Program-made: the position numbers and the translations under genes
Source: Verrucomicrobiota bacterium
GTDB taxonomy: Bacteria; Verrucomicrobiota; Verrucomicrobiia; Verrucomicrobiales; Akkermansiaceae
Direction: 5' to 3'
Assembly: GCA_030835305.1 (NCBI GenBank)
Contig: JAURPJ010000071.1
Coordinates: 1-64,000 of the forward strand
Length of the DNA: 64,000 nt
In this document: piece by piece, positions 1-8,521 of the stretch
Layout: every line of letters begins with the position of its first letter
How positions within the stretch are numbered: the stretch's first letter is position 1
Notes under the pieces: generated by a model
The model's input: only the letters and a program-made list of their open reading frames with translations
What the model was told of the DNA's origin: nothing
Databases searched by the model: none

Positions 1-140
1 AGAGCACCAACGGGCTGATTCGCCAATACTTCCCAAAGAAAACCGACTTCTCAACAATCAACCCAAAAGACGAGAAGGAGGTTCAAGACAAACCCAACCG
101 AAGACCTCGCAAATGCCTCGGCTTCCAAACCCCAAAATAA
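1..140 (+). CDS. IS30-family transposase, C-terminal end (partial, cut by window edge)
   Basis: A frame open from base 3 to a TAA at 138-140 encodes about 45 residues that match the conserved C-terminus of IS30-family DDE transposases: an N-G-L-(I/L)-R-Q-Y-F-P-K block, then an Asn-Arg-(R/P)-Pro-Arg-K-x-L-G-x-x-T-P block. In intact members this follows the catalytic Glu helix. Only the last segment is inside the window, so whether the element is whole cannot be judged. I saw no clear terminal inverted repeat just after the stop. Another decayed transposase lies 1.4 kb away, so this edge is a transposon-rich boundary. Confidence 0.75.
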   Translation, partial: STNGLIRQYFPKKTDFSTINPKDEKEVQDKPNRRPRKCLGFQTPK

Positions 141-617
141 CATCTTTTTTCCTACTGAACCACTTGCGCTAGCCGCTTGAATCCGTCTCTTCTTCCCCTC
201 ACGCTGGTCAGCCGGGAATACCTCAGGCCGCCATAGCTTTGGGTAATTAGATTTTGCAGGAATCCACGATCATTCGCGGAAGATTCAATGACCATGCTGA
301 CCCCACGTTCTATCCCACTCTCCCTGGAAAGAATCTTTTCAGACCATCGATGTCTTGTTGACTCGGAAACCTTCGTCTATTGATGGGTCCATTCTTGACG
401 GAGGCGGCTGCTTTAAGGTGCTTGAGCTCTCCCTAGTATTTCTCAACTTATTTTTTGATGACCGCGTTGCCTTTTGTGATAAGCCGCCGGAAAATCCAGT
501 TCTCCGTTTCCAAGAGGATCACGTTTAAAATGGGAGCTCCACTAACATGAATCGATAAATCCTGGCAGCCAGCCCCTGATAGAGGCCCCTCGATACGAAA
601 TAGCATCGATGTAAACT
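141..617. other. intergenic region with two short minus-strand reading frames, possible gene debris
   Basis: No complete recognised gene lies here. Two minus-strand frames stand out weakly. One runs from about 360 to a stop at 152-154; its last 47 codons follow an ATG at 293-295 and encode a basic tail containing YGGLRYSRLTSVRGRRDGFKR, which could be the 3' end of a lost gene. The other is a 52-codon frame at 448-606 whose ATG is 11 bases downstream of the esterase stop. I recognise neither family. With the IS30 end just to the left, decayed accessory DNA is the likeliest reading. Confidence 0.25.
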
Positions 618-1373
618 CTACTTCTTTTGAAGATTGAGTATTTCCTCCGCATAGCGTTCGCCGAGTTTGATCATGCTTTCGGCATCAAAGTGCCAACGGT
701 CCATGGTCTTGAGCCCTTTTGCGATAGCGACACCGGTCCGGGGAACGCTACCAGGAAGCTTTGCGATCTCTTGGTTGATTTTTTCACCTTCCTTAATCTG
801 CCCTGCCACGAACAAGAGGTCGGGGTCTTTGAGATCCTTGCGGAGCTCCTCGACGAGAGCCTTAAGCTTGGGGAGATAGCTACCAGGATCACCGCTATTG
901 GATTCGCCCTGGTGCCAAAGTACCCCTTTCAGGGTGCCGGTTTTTTGAGCTATCTGGGCTCGCTTAACGATGGCTTTGTAAAAAGGTGTTTCGGGTGCCC
1001 ATTGTTCGATCTTACTCCCTCCCCTGGCATTGACAACAAGGCCGAAGGTGGTCTTCGGATTTGCTTTCTTCATCGCCCTCGCAAAGGAATAGCCGGGATT
1101 AAGCTTCTGCATGCTGAGACTTTTCCGGATGGTGGAATAACGGTTGAGTGGATTCCTGGCTCTCTCCCATTCATTGAAGGCATTGAGGAGAAGACATCCC
1201 TCGATCTCTTTGGCGGCCGTATCATCAATTGGTGCACGCCCGGCCATATTTGATTGGCCAATTAGAAGATAAACGTGGAGGTCTTTTCGAGCAATATCCC
1301 CTGCTGCTGTTCGAGCGTTGGCAGACAACACGAAAACGAAGAATACAATGGTGATAAGTTGGAGTGGTTTCAT
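618..1373 (-). CDS. secreted sialate O-acetylesterase-like (SASA/DUF303) SGNH hydrolase
   Basis: This 251-residue protein begins with a Sec-type signal (about residues 1-24) and is a compact carbohydrate acetylesterase of the SASA family. GQSNMAG at 39-45 carries the nucleophile Ser41. NARGGS (about 116-120) and WHQGESN (153-159) are the oxyanion and substrate-side blocks. DRWHFD near 225-230 supplies the Asp/His pair. Family members remove O-acetyl groups from sialic acids or plant and algal polysaccharides, usually in the periplasm or outside the cell. It stands alone between two stretches of mobile-element debris. The exact substrate cannot be read from sequence; a polysaccharide deacetylase role fits the nearby sulfatases and DUF1080 protein. 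Confidence 0.87.
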   Translation of the reverse strand: MKPLQLITIVFFVFVLSANARTAAGDIARKDLHVYLLIGQSNMAGRAPIDDTAAKEIEGCLLLNAFNEWERARNPLNRYSTIRKSLSMQKLNPGYSFARAMKKANPKTTFGLVVNARGGSKIEQWAPETPFYKAIVKRAQIAQKTGTLKGVLWHQGESNSGDPGSYLPKLKALVEELRKDLKDPDLLFVAGQIKEGEKINQEIAKLPGSVPRTGVAIAKGLKTMDRWHFDAESMIKLGERYAEEILNLQKK

Positions 1374-1496
1374 TATTTCTTTTTCGAATCAGACCTGAAG
1401 GCAAACCTCTGGAGTCCGCGCTGGACTGACAGGATCATCGCAGACGGTCCCGCCAAATGAATCTTTTTCCCCTTGAGAACTAACGCGACAGGAACC

Positions 1497-1557
1497 TAGG
1501 GAAACGCTGATTTAAGCGGAGTGGTCGTCGAGCAGAAAATCTGAGAGACTCTTCGTC
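1497..1557 (+). other. probable left end of the decayed IS5-type element
   Basis: The stretch just before the transposase start contains GGGAAACGCTGATTTAAGC (about 1499-1517), resembling the short terminal repeats and leader spacing of IS5-group elements. The expected matching right end is not visible, because the transposase frame dissolves around 2136. It is assigned by position and general appearance only; comparison with an intact copy would settle it. Confidence 0.3.
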
Positions 1558-2136
1558 ATGGGGCACCAGCTGGAATCAGAATACGCAGGGAAGCGCAAGA
1601 CGACATGCCGGGTGAAATTTCTCGCGGAGATGGAAATCACTGTTTCCTCGGATGAACTTCTCGTGGAAATCAAGCCCTACCAACCGAACAGGAAACGTGG
1701 ACATCCACCCATTGGACTCGAGCGAATGCTCCGTCTCTACTTCCCACAACAATAGTATGGCCTCGCTGACGAGGCTCTTAAAGATGCTGTCTATGACAGT
1801 CAGGCCATGCGCGCTTTTCTCGGGATCAACCTCGCCAGAGACCCCATGCCTGATGCCATGACCTTACTCAAATTCCGTCATCTGTTAGAAAAGCACGATC
1901 TCTGTGCCACCATCATCAATGCTCGCTCTTCCACGAAGAACAAGGACAGAGCCCGTGCCCCAGAGATGCATCAGACCAAGAAGGACAACCAATGGTATTT
2001 CGGGATGAAAGCGCAGTGGAAGATCCCACCGGGCGCATTCGTTGGCAGATAACGAAGCGGCGAAGCCCGATCAAGAAGTTGGAAGAAGGCCCGGAAAAGG
2101 ACCTCGCCGAGGATCACCCCGGCAAGGTCAAAGAAT
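1558..2136 (+). pseudogene. IS5-family transposase, inactivated by stop, deletion and frameshift
   Basis: The translation follows IS5-group transposases in pieces. Residues 1-65 end with R-M-L-R-L-Y-F-P-Q-Q and then an in-frame TAG at 1753-1755 where the family has Trp of the QQWYGL block. The same frame resumes with YGLADEALKDAVYDS and a D-A-x-T-L-L-K-F-R-H-L-L-E block. About 70-100 residues are then missing before SSTKNKDRARAPEMHQTKK and a KKDNQWYFGMKA block. Near 2036-2040 the frame shifts to RWQITKRRSPIKKL and ends at a TGA at 2134-2136. The C-terminal catalytic region is gone. At least three independent lesions mean it cannot be active alone. Confidence 0.85.
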
Positions 2137-2176
2137 GAAAAAACAGCGGGTAATCCCGCAAGAACAGCAAAGACAA

Positions 2177-3058
2177 TTAGTCTTCCAAAGGGCGTACCCA
2201 GATATTGCGGAAACGGACGGGATTACCATGGTCCTGCATCGACAAGGGCATTTTGTCAGGATGAGCCTTATACTCTGAAGCAGCGTGGGGCCCACGCCAA
2301 CCTGTTCCGCCACTCAGCACGGTGTGATCTTGAATCAGGACTCCGTTATGAAGAACGGTGAAGGTCGCACGCCGGGTCACTTTGCCCTCCTTGTCAAAGA
2401 GCGGACGGTGGAAAATAATGTCATAGCTCTGCCATTTCCCGGGCTTCCGTGAAGCGTTCACCAGAGGCTTGGACCTCCCGTAAAGAGCTCCCGCCTGGCC
2501 ATCGGCATATGTCTGGTTTTCGTAGCTGTCAAGAACCTGGATTTCGTAGGTCCCCATCAAAAAAACCCCGCTGTTTCCGCGCCCTTGGCCATCGCCCTGA
2601 ACCTTCGCCGGGGAAGCCCACTCGATATGAAGTTGGCACGACCCAAACTTCTCTTTTGATTGAACATATCCCGCACGGCGAACTGACTCCATGGCGCCGT
2701 CAACGACCTTCCACTTGCTGGGACCACCTTTGGTATCCGTCCAATTCGCACTAAAGGAATCCGCACTTCCATCAAAAAGCACAACCGCATCGGAGGGAGG
2801 AGCGCCGGGCTTGTCACCCGGTGTCACCACGGTGGGAAGAGGTTGCTTGCTCGTGTCGGTTTCATGAACCTTCACGCCATCAATATACATGTAAACCGAT
2901 TCCCTGCCGTTCGCGTCCTTCTTTGTCTCAACCTTAATCTCAGGTTTGGTCATATCCTCCTGGGCATAGAGGGAAGGTGCGGCGGCACCCAGCGCGAGCG
3001 CTGCAGCGGGAGTTGTGAATCGGAATAGATCTGCTAGGAAAGATTTGCTTTTTGCCAT
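2177..3058 (-). CDS. secreted DUF1080 (3-keto-disaccharide hydrolase-like) protein
   Basis: This is a 293-residue protein with a signal peptide (about 1-32, ending SLYAQ). A linker follows, then a DUF1080 concanavalin-like domain from about residue 88 (VVLFDGS) to the C-terminus, including GNSGVFLMGTYEIQVLDS and the closing FRNIWVRPLED block. DUF1080 proteins are abundant in PVC bacteria; characterised members act on 3-keto-glycosides, and others only bind glycans. It sits 56 bases downstream of the propeller-cytochrome gene on the same strand, so the two may be co-transcribed. That pairing of a possible keto-sugar hydrolase with a redox protein is suggestive. IS5 debris lies just past its 3' end. 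Confidence 0.87.
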   Translation of the reverse strand: MAKSKSFLADLFRFTTPAAALALGAAAPSLYAQEDMTKPEIKVETKKDANGRESVYMYIDGVKVHETDTSKQPLPTVVTPGDKPGAPPSDAVVLFDGSADSFSANWTDTKGGPSKWKVVDGAMESVRRAGYVQSKEKFGSCQLHIEWASPAKVQGDGQGRGNSGVFLMGTYEIQVLDSYENQTYADGQAGALYGRSKPLVNASRKPGKWQSYDIIFHRPLFDKEGKVTRRATFTVLHNGVLIQDHTVLSGGTGWRGPHAASEYKAHPDKMPLSMQDHGNPVRFRNIWVRPLED

Positions 3059-3114
3059 GGGGAGGACCCTACGCTTTCACCACCCAGCGGGTCAACTTCC
3101 GATCCCGCCGCCAA

Positions 3115-5127
3115 TCACTTCAGCGTTTTAATCCACTGAACGAGGGCTTTTTGTTCCTCATCCACCAAGTTCAAATTCGGCATGGCAGGCGGATAACCAA
3201 CAGGACCTTCCGCAAGTGGATCACTAATCGCACGAAGAAGGTAGGCCTCATCAACTGTCACCTCGACCGTTTTTCCGTCCCGGATAATTTCCTGCTTGCG
3301 ACCGTGAATTCCCTTCAAAGAAGGCCCGGCGAGGCGAGAACCATCAAGCGAATGACACGCCGCACACACCGCCGCAAACTGGGCCCTGGCGTATTCCATG
3401 GGTTGATCTTTTGCTGAAATCGATTGAGCCACCTGTGTATTCGCTCCCCCGCCTTGATGATGAATCATGGTATACCAGGCCGTAGTTTTGTAGAGCGGGA
3501 GACTCTCCACCTTGACTTCGATGACCCAACCCACGTTCTCATTGCTGTAGTTTTGATGGGTGACATACGGAGGAGAATTATCCCGGATCCCGGGAATGGT
3601 AAGCTTGATAAACAGTCCATCATCGCTCAGTTCACGCTCCGGAAGCGGGAGAGTCTCCGTGCCGAAATTCCGCCCCCCGTAACCATTCGTCGGAATATAG
3701 GTCCATTGCTTGATCGTAAACCGGGCCTTGTCCAATTGCTCACGCGTGATACGCCTAAAAAGTTCGATCTCAAGTCCGCTGGGGATATCACGCAGGGCCA
3801 CCATTTCGTTAAACGCGGCGGGAAGTTCATTCGCCTTCTTAAGCGACAGCCTTTGCAAACCATAGTGGGGTTTGGGCTCCTCCCCCTTCTTTGGAAGAAA
3901 CTGCCAGAGCCCTCCGTGGCCAATATGGCCAATATAGTAATTATTATCCGGCCCTTCGATGATTCGATTTGGACCTGCTGTTAATCCAGACCGCCCTTCG
4001 GGATCATGTCCACCCGAGTGCAGAAAAACCGCGCCCTGCCAAACGCCTTCCACCTCCTCAAGAAAGACCCGGTTGATCCGTCCCAAGGTGACGTCTCCAA
4101 AAAGCCACTGGCCATTGTAAACTGAAAGCGGCCCTTTGAGGTTTTTCAAGATTACCGGCTGACTGGGCGAGCGATTCACAATGCCTTGCGGAAGGTGCAC
4201 CGTCGGAGGCGTTTGATACCGGGAACCTCCCACTTCGGAGTCCACCTCCTCCGACTGAAAAGCCGCGATATTTGTGTTCTTCTTTTTGAGAAGGTAGTGC
4301 CCGTAAAATCCCCCCTGGGTTAAGCGAATGAACTCATTGGAAGGGTTAAAAACACCCTGATTATCAAGCACGATCATCTCCTGATTCGGTCCCACCGCGA
4401 AACCATTGGGCGTGCGATACCCTCCGGAGAAATACTCGATGTCCACATCCTTTTGCTCCTCGCGGCCCGTGATAGGCCCCAGCAAAAATGTCGAACCACG
4501 TTTTGTTTTTGGGTTCACCGTGACATTGAGATCACGTGATCCGCCCAATCGGACCGAAGTCGTCAGATTCCCAGCCAAGTAGACTTTTCCGTCCTTCTTA
4601 ATCGTTTCAAAGCCAACGGTGTAAGTATGAAAATTCGGCTGTGAAATGCCATCGATCAAAATCACCTTTTCATTAGTCTTATAGACCCCGTCACCATTCC
4701 GGTCCTCAAGCCGCGAAATCTTGTCCTTCTCGCCCACGTAAATCTTCCCTTCATGTACTGCGATCGCCGTCGGTTCATAAAGATCCCCCATCAGGCGTTG
4801 AGCCTTCACCTTGGAGCGGTCGGAATTTCCGATGAGACCGGTCACTTTGAAAATCTCCCCCTTTTTAAAGGGAGCCTTGTTCTGACGGTCCGGAGTGAAC
4901 ACCGTCACGTAAAGATCGTCACCGTGAAATGCCATCGCCGAGATCTTCAATTGAACGTCTTGCTCAGGATAGAGGTTTTCCAACTTGAACAACGGATGAA
5001 GCCGGTCTGCTTCAACCACTGCATCAAGCTTCGGGCTGAATGGTTTCCTGGGCTCTTTGGCCTTGGTCTGAGCTTGCGCCAGCGATGAAATAAGAAGGGG
5101 AAGAATGAGAATACATCGGAACATCAA
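3115..5127 (-). CDS. PVC-type propeller protein with C-terminal c-type cytochrome domain
   Basis: This 670-residue protein has a signal peptide (1-20). A beta-propeller of the glucose/sorbosone-dehydrogenase-like sort spans roughly residues 45-430 (AIAVHEGKIYVGE, NGFAVGPNQEMIVLDNQG and TAGPNRIIEGPDNNYYIG repeats), followed by a mixed region. A single-heme cytochrome lies near the C-terminus: CAACH at 588-592, then GPSLKGIHGR, with a likely axial Met in YPPAMPNL (about 646-651). The cytochrome tail resembles the one appended to caa3 oxidase subunit II. Such proteins are common in PVC genomes and are presumed periplasmic dehydrogenases or electron carriers; the substrate is unknown. It is the first gene of a likely pair with the DUF1080 gene and is divergent from the isomerase gene at 5249. 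Confidence 0.82.
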   Translation of the reverse strand: MMFRCILILPLLISSLAQAQTKAKEPRKPFSPKLDAVVEADRLHPLFKLENLYPEQDVQLKISAMAFHGDDLYVTVFTPDRQNKAPFKKGEIFKVTGLIGNSDRSKVKAQRLMGDLYEPTAIAVHEGKIYVGEKDKISRLEDRNGDGVYKTNEKVILIDGISQPNFHTYTVGFETIKKDGKVYLAGNLTTSVRLGGSRDLNVTVNPKTKRGSTFLLGPITGREEQKDVDIEYFSGGYRTPNGFAVGPNQEMIVLDNQGVFNPSNEFIRLTQGGFYGHYLLKKKNTNIAAFQSEEVDSEVGGSRYQTPPTVHLPQGIVNRSPSQPVILKNLKGPLSVYNGQWLFGDVTLGRINRVFLEEVEGVWQGAVFLHSGGHDPEGRSGLTAGPNRIIEGPDNNYYIGHIGHGGLWQFLPKKGEEPKPHYGLQRLSLKKANELPAAFNEMVALRDIPSGLEIELFRRITREQLDKARFTIKQWTYIPTNGYGGRNFGTETLPLPERELSDDGLFIKLTIPGIRDNSPPYVTHQNYSNENVGWVIEVKVESLPLYKTTAWYTMIHHQGGGANTQVAQSISAKDQPMEYARAQFAAVCAACHSLDGSRLAGPSLKGIHGRKQEIIRDGKTVEVTVDEAYLLRAISDPLAEGPVGYPPAMPNLNLVDEEQKALVQWIKTLK

Positions 5128-5248
5128 AAATAGAAAGCTAGGTTGCTGTTATTTGACGTTACTAACAAAGAAAAAGAAACCATCGAATTTGAGATGAGCC
5201 GGAAGGTTCGAGATTTAGGCAGGCGGTAGAATGTGTTCTTATAACCCC

Positions 5249-6130
5249 ATGAAACGTCGAAGTGTGATTGCCGGGTTGGGATCAATTGGGTTGTGTGGAG
5301 CCCGCGGACCCATCGAACGGAGTGGTAATGCCAACCTGCGTCTCGGCTTGGCCGCCTACTCACTCCGGGAACACTTCACCTGGATGAAAGGGAAACCTAA
5401 AAAAGGAAGGGAACCGGCAATCGATATGTTTGGCTTTCTCAATGTCTGCGCGAAGTGGCAGGTGCCAGGAGCAGAACTGACGAGCTACTTTTTCCCGCCC
5501 AATGCCGATCAGGCTTACTTCCGCAAAATCCGCCATCACGCCCATACCAGTGGAGTCACCGTAAGCGGAACCGCCATCGGCAACAACTTTTCGAAAGGTC
5601 GTGGTGAGCACCTTGGGCAGGAAATTGCCACGGCCAAAAGATGGATCGACCGGGCTGTCTGGATGGGAGCTCCCCACGTCCGCTTTTTTGCCGGAACCTC
5701 CAAAGACTTCGCCCAGGAGCACGACCGATTGAAGATTGCCATTGAAGCACTTCAAGAGTGCACCGATTACGCCGGTAAGCGTGGCATATTTGTCGGCGTT
5801 GAAAACCATGGCAACCTTACCTCCAAACAAGTTCTTGAGATCGTCAATGGAGTCGAAAGCAAATGGTTCGGGGTTAATCTCGACACCGGCAATTTTCATT
5901 CAAAGGACCCTTACGCCGATCTCGAAAAATGCGCACCCTACGCGGTCAATATTCAGCTCAAGACCATGATGAAAGATGATAAAGGAAAGGTGTTCCCTGC
6001 CGATCTTGAACGCATCACCGACATTTTCAAGAAAGCGAGATACCAGGGTTTTGTCGTTCTCGAATATGAGGGAAACCAAGCGCTTCAAAACATCCCGAGA
6101 GTTCTCACAAAACTTCAAGATCTCATGTAA
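5249..6130 (+). CDS. Tat-exported sugar phosphate isomerase/epimerase-like TIM-barrel protein
   Basis: About 293 residues from the ATG that begins MKRRSVIAGLGS; an upstream in-frame ATG at 5231 would add six residues before the twin-arginine motif and is less likely. After the Tat signal the chain follows the xylose-isomerase-like AP-endonuclease-2 family, with LAAYSLREHF at the first strand, VGVENHGN mid-barrel, FGVNLDTGNF with its conserved Asp, and VVLEYEGN near the end. Cytoplasmic relatives isomerise sugars, but exported PVC copies are mostly uncharacterised; some relatives act on 3-keto-glycosides. The nearby DUF1080 gene makes keto-sugar chemistry a fair inference. It converges with the CehA/McbA gene with 19 bases between. 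Confidence 0.83.
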   Translation: MKRRSVIAGLGSIGLCGARGPIERSGNANLRLGLAAYSLREHFTWMKGKPKKGREPAIDMFGFLNVCAKWQVPGAELTSYFFPPNADQAYFRKIRHHAHTSGVTVSGTAIGNNFSKGRGEHLGQEIATAKRWIDRAVWMGAPHVRFFAGTSKDFAQEHDRLKIAIEALQECTDYAGKRGIFVGVENHGNLTSKQVLEIVNGVESKWFGVNLDTGNFHSKDPYADLEKCAPYAVNIQLKTMMKDDKGKVFPADLERITDIFKKARYQGFVVLEYEGNQALQNIPRVLTKLQDLM

Positions 6131-6149
6131 TCACCTTCATACCTGAGGA

Positions 6150-8363
6150 CTACTCGACCTCCGACTCATTAAGACGTGTCTCGTATTCTTTCTTGGCGTG
6201 GGCATAAGCAGCCTTGGCATCATTCAATTCAGCCTTGGCAATGAAGCGCTCCTTTTGGCTCCAGCATTGATCGACCGAGGCGAGACACCATTTCGCACTT
6301 CGTCTCGATGCCCGGACCGGCTTGTCATCAACAATGACCCAGACTGGATTGGTGTGAGAACTTCCCAGCACCCGCATCGCGACCCAACTGCTTCGATCAA
6401 TTTGAACCTCAAAGCCCACCTCTCTGGTTTCTCCGTCGGCCGCCACTTCCTTTCGTGCCACCGGGTAGCCGTTCACGAGAAATTCCACCGGGACCATTCG
6501 GGAATCCCCCACCCGTGCCCGCTCAATGTGCCAGTAGGGTTTCTCCTGCTGACTCCTTCCGCGCACAATAGGGTTCACTTCCTTGTCCAACCAAGCTGCA
6601 AAATTAACGCGAGCGGTCACCTTGCCCGGCTTGGCCAGCTGCAACTCGCTATCTTTGACTCCGACCTCCACCCCGCCCACTGAAAAATCCATGAGGTGGC
6701 TTCGACCGTCTCCGACGTAGTTTCGGCCGGCCCTGATGCCTTCGCACCACCTGTTGTAAGTCAGTTCTCCATCCACTTTGACGTAACTTCGACCCAGCCC
6801 CACCCGCTCGCCGTAGATGCAGGGAAAGTCGGTCTCGCCGCTGATCCGGGTGCGATATCCCACGTTGAGCGTGTGATACCAGATGTTAAGCTCCCAAACC
6901 ATCGGGGTATCGACGGTGGAAAGAAAATCGACTGCCGGAACGAGGCTCCCTTTGGGCCCTTCCACCTGATGGGTCACATCCACGATGTATTCATTGGCGC
7001 CGATGCCATCGAATGGAGGGATTTCATAGTTGGGCAACTTGCTGCTCTGGCAAGCAAGGCCCCAACCCGAGTGTGCCGGCCCCACCACCGCGCCCTGCCT
7101 TTTTGCCCACTTCAAGGTATTGAGACCCAGGGTCGGCCAGTGGTCCGTGGAATCCCCGCCCGGATACATCTGGTCCTTCAATTGCAGCAGACAAAGGTGA
7201 CCGCTTTGATGGGAGCCAAAACCCGAAACCTCGATATCGTATCGCAGGAGATAAGGATGCTGCGAAACCTTGTCCTCTTTTCCCGTGAAGAATTGCTTCT
7301 GGTAGTCAAAACACGGTCCCCAGGTGAGATTGGCTCCCACCTTGAGATCCTCCCCAAGGATATGCCTCATCATATCGGGGGCATGCACTCCTTCGGTCGG
7401 CTTGTTGTAATGGGCACAACCAGCGGCATGAATATGGTGATCACCACTCCACCACCCGCTCGCCGCCGGATCGACCCAACGATTGAGATCAATTTTCAAA
7501 TCGCGCGCTTCCTTACCCATCGTAAACGCCCTCAACTCTTCGAAATACTCAGGCCCTCTCGTCACCCGTATCTTATACCGCCCCTCGGGGAGCTTCACTG
7601 TTTCACCATGGGCCCGGTAAATCTGGGGATGAAAGTGGAAATCCGGAGCAAGCCTCTTTGCCTGGGACGGATAAACCCGTCCCTGGTTGTCCCTGATTTC
7701 TAGTGCCGCCGTGGTCGGTTTGCCATTTTCATCCAGAAGCTTGAGTTGGACCTCCCGGGTCGGTCGACACTCGAAGTTCACCAGAAGGTCGCTTCGAAAG
7801 CCCAGGTCCTGGGTTCCCTGCCCCACGTCAAAAGTCAGGACCGCCGCCCGCCGCCCGGCATCACGCGAATATAATTGAATGATACGATAATCGATACTCG
7901 CCCCGGTCAGAGTCGGAGAGAGCGGGCGGCCTCGAAAGATCGCAAGATCAAGCCAACGATCCTCCAACTTTGCCTTCGGAGATCCGGCGAGCGGAATGGC
8001 CTGCTCGCTTGTGACCCGCAATGGTGCAGTCACCCCTGCCTCATTGATCACCTTGATCAAAAAAACACTCCAACCGGCCTCCACCAGCACCGGTTTGGCC
8101 TCGCCAGCCACTGCTTTCACCCGCGATTCCGGATTGATCGTCACCACTGCCAAACACTTCGAATCCAAAACCCCTTCCATCGTTCCGCCGTCTCCGTCTG
8201 CAAGTCTGGCCTTTTCTTCATTCGAGAGTGGGTTCCCCAGCACCTCCAGGGCCTCCACCACCCGCTTCGCATTCAAGGCCACGGCCTGACCGTCATTGGC
8301 AGCTTTTGCAATGAAGACCGCGACCAAAAGACCAGCCGGGAGAAGGAGTCTGAGGATTTTCAT
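6150..8363 (-). CDS. secreted CehA/McbA-type metallohydrolase (PHP-like)
   Basis: A 737-residue secreted protein (signal 1-21). The N-terminal 300 residues look like beta-sandwich domains. GWWSGDHHIHAAG at about 304-315 opens the PHP-like catalytic domain, with His-x-His metal ligands, and continues through NLTWGPCFDYQ, GPAHSGWG and a TDFPCIYGERVG block. The best-known family members hydrolyse carbamate pesticides, but most CehA/McbA proteins in PVC bacteria are of unknown substrate and occur next to sulfatases and cytochromes, as here. The C-terminal 80 residues are charged and may form a helical tail. It stands alone transcriptionally, 158 bases downstream of the sulfatase gene. Confidence 0.82.
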   Translation of the reverse strand: MKILRLLLPAGLLVAVFIAKAANDGQAVALNAKRVVEALEVLGNPLSNEEKARLADGDGGTMEGVLDSKCLAVVTINPESRVKAVAGEAKPVLVEAGWSVFLIKVINEAGVTAPLRVTSEQAIPLAGSPKAKLEDRWLDLAIFRGRPLSPTLTGASIDYRIIQLYSRDAGRRAAVLTFDVGQGTQDLGFRSDLLVNFECRPTREVQLKLLDENGKPTTAALEIRDNQGRVYPSQAKRLAPDFHFHPQIYRAHGETVKLPEGRYKIRVTRGPEYFEELRAFTMGKEARDLKIDLNRWVDPAASGWWSGDHHIHAAGCAHYNKPTEGVHAPDMMRHILGEDLKVGANLTWGPCFDYQKQFFTGKEDKVSQHPYLLRYDIEVSGFGSHQSGHLCLLQLKDQMYPGGDSTDHWPTLGLNTLKWAKRQGAVVGPAHSGWGLACQSSKLPNYEIPPFDGIGANEYIVDVTHQVEGPKGSLVPAVDFLSTVDTPMVWELNIWYHTLNVGYRTRISGETDFPCIYGERVGLGRSYVKVDGELTYNRWCEGIRAGRNYVGDGRSHLMDFSVGGVEVGVKDSELQLAKPGKVTARVNFAAWLDKEVNPIVRGRSQQEKPYWHIERARVGDSRMVPVEFLVNGYPVARKEVAADGETREVGFEVQIDRSSWVAMRVLGSSHTNPVWVIVDDKPVRASRRSAKWCLASVDQCWSQKERFIAKAELNDAKAAYAHAKKEYETRLNESEVE

Positions 8364-8521
8364 TTCGCTACCCTATCAAAGATGACAAGAAGGACGAGGT
8401 CAGATCTTTACCGCCCCCTTTTCGAATCCAATAAACCATCCCGTGAAGACACTTCCCTGATCGTCTCCCGGCGCTGACCTCAAACTTGCCTGGCGGCTTG
8501 TTTCCGAACGACGGATTGAGC

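Noticed and set aside
6696-7703. 335-codon plus-strand open frame
   Set aside because: Antisense shadow of the CehA/McbA gene, with no motif.
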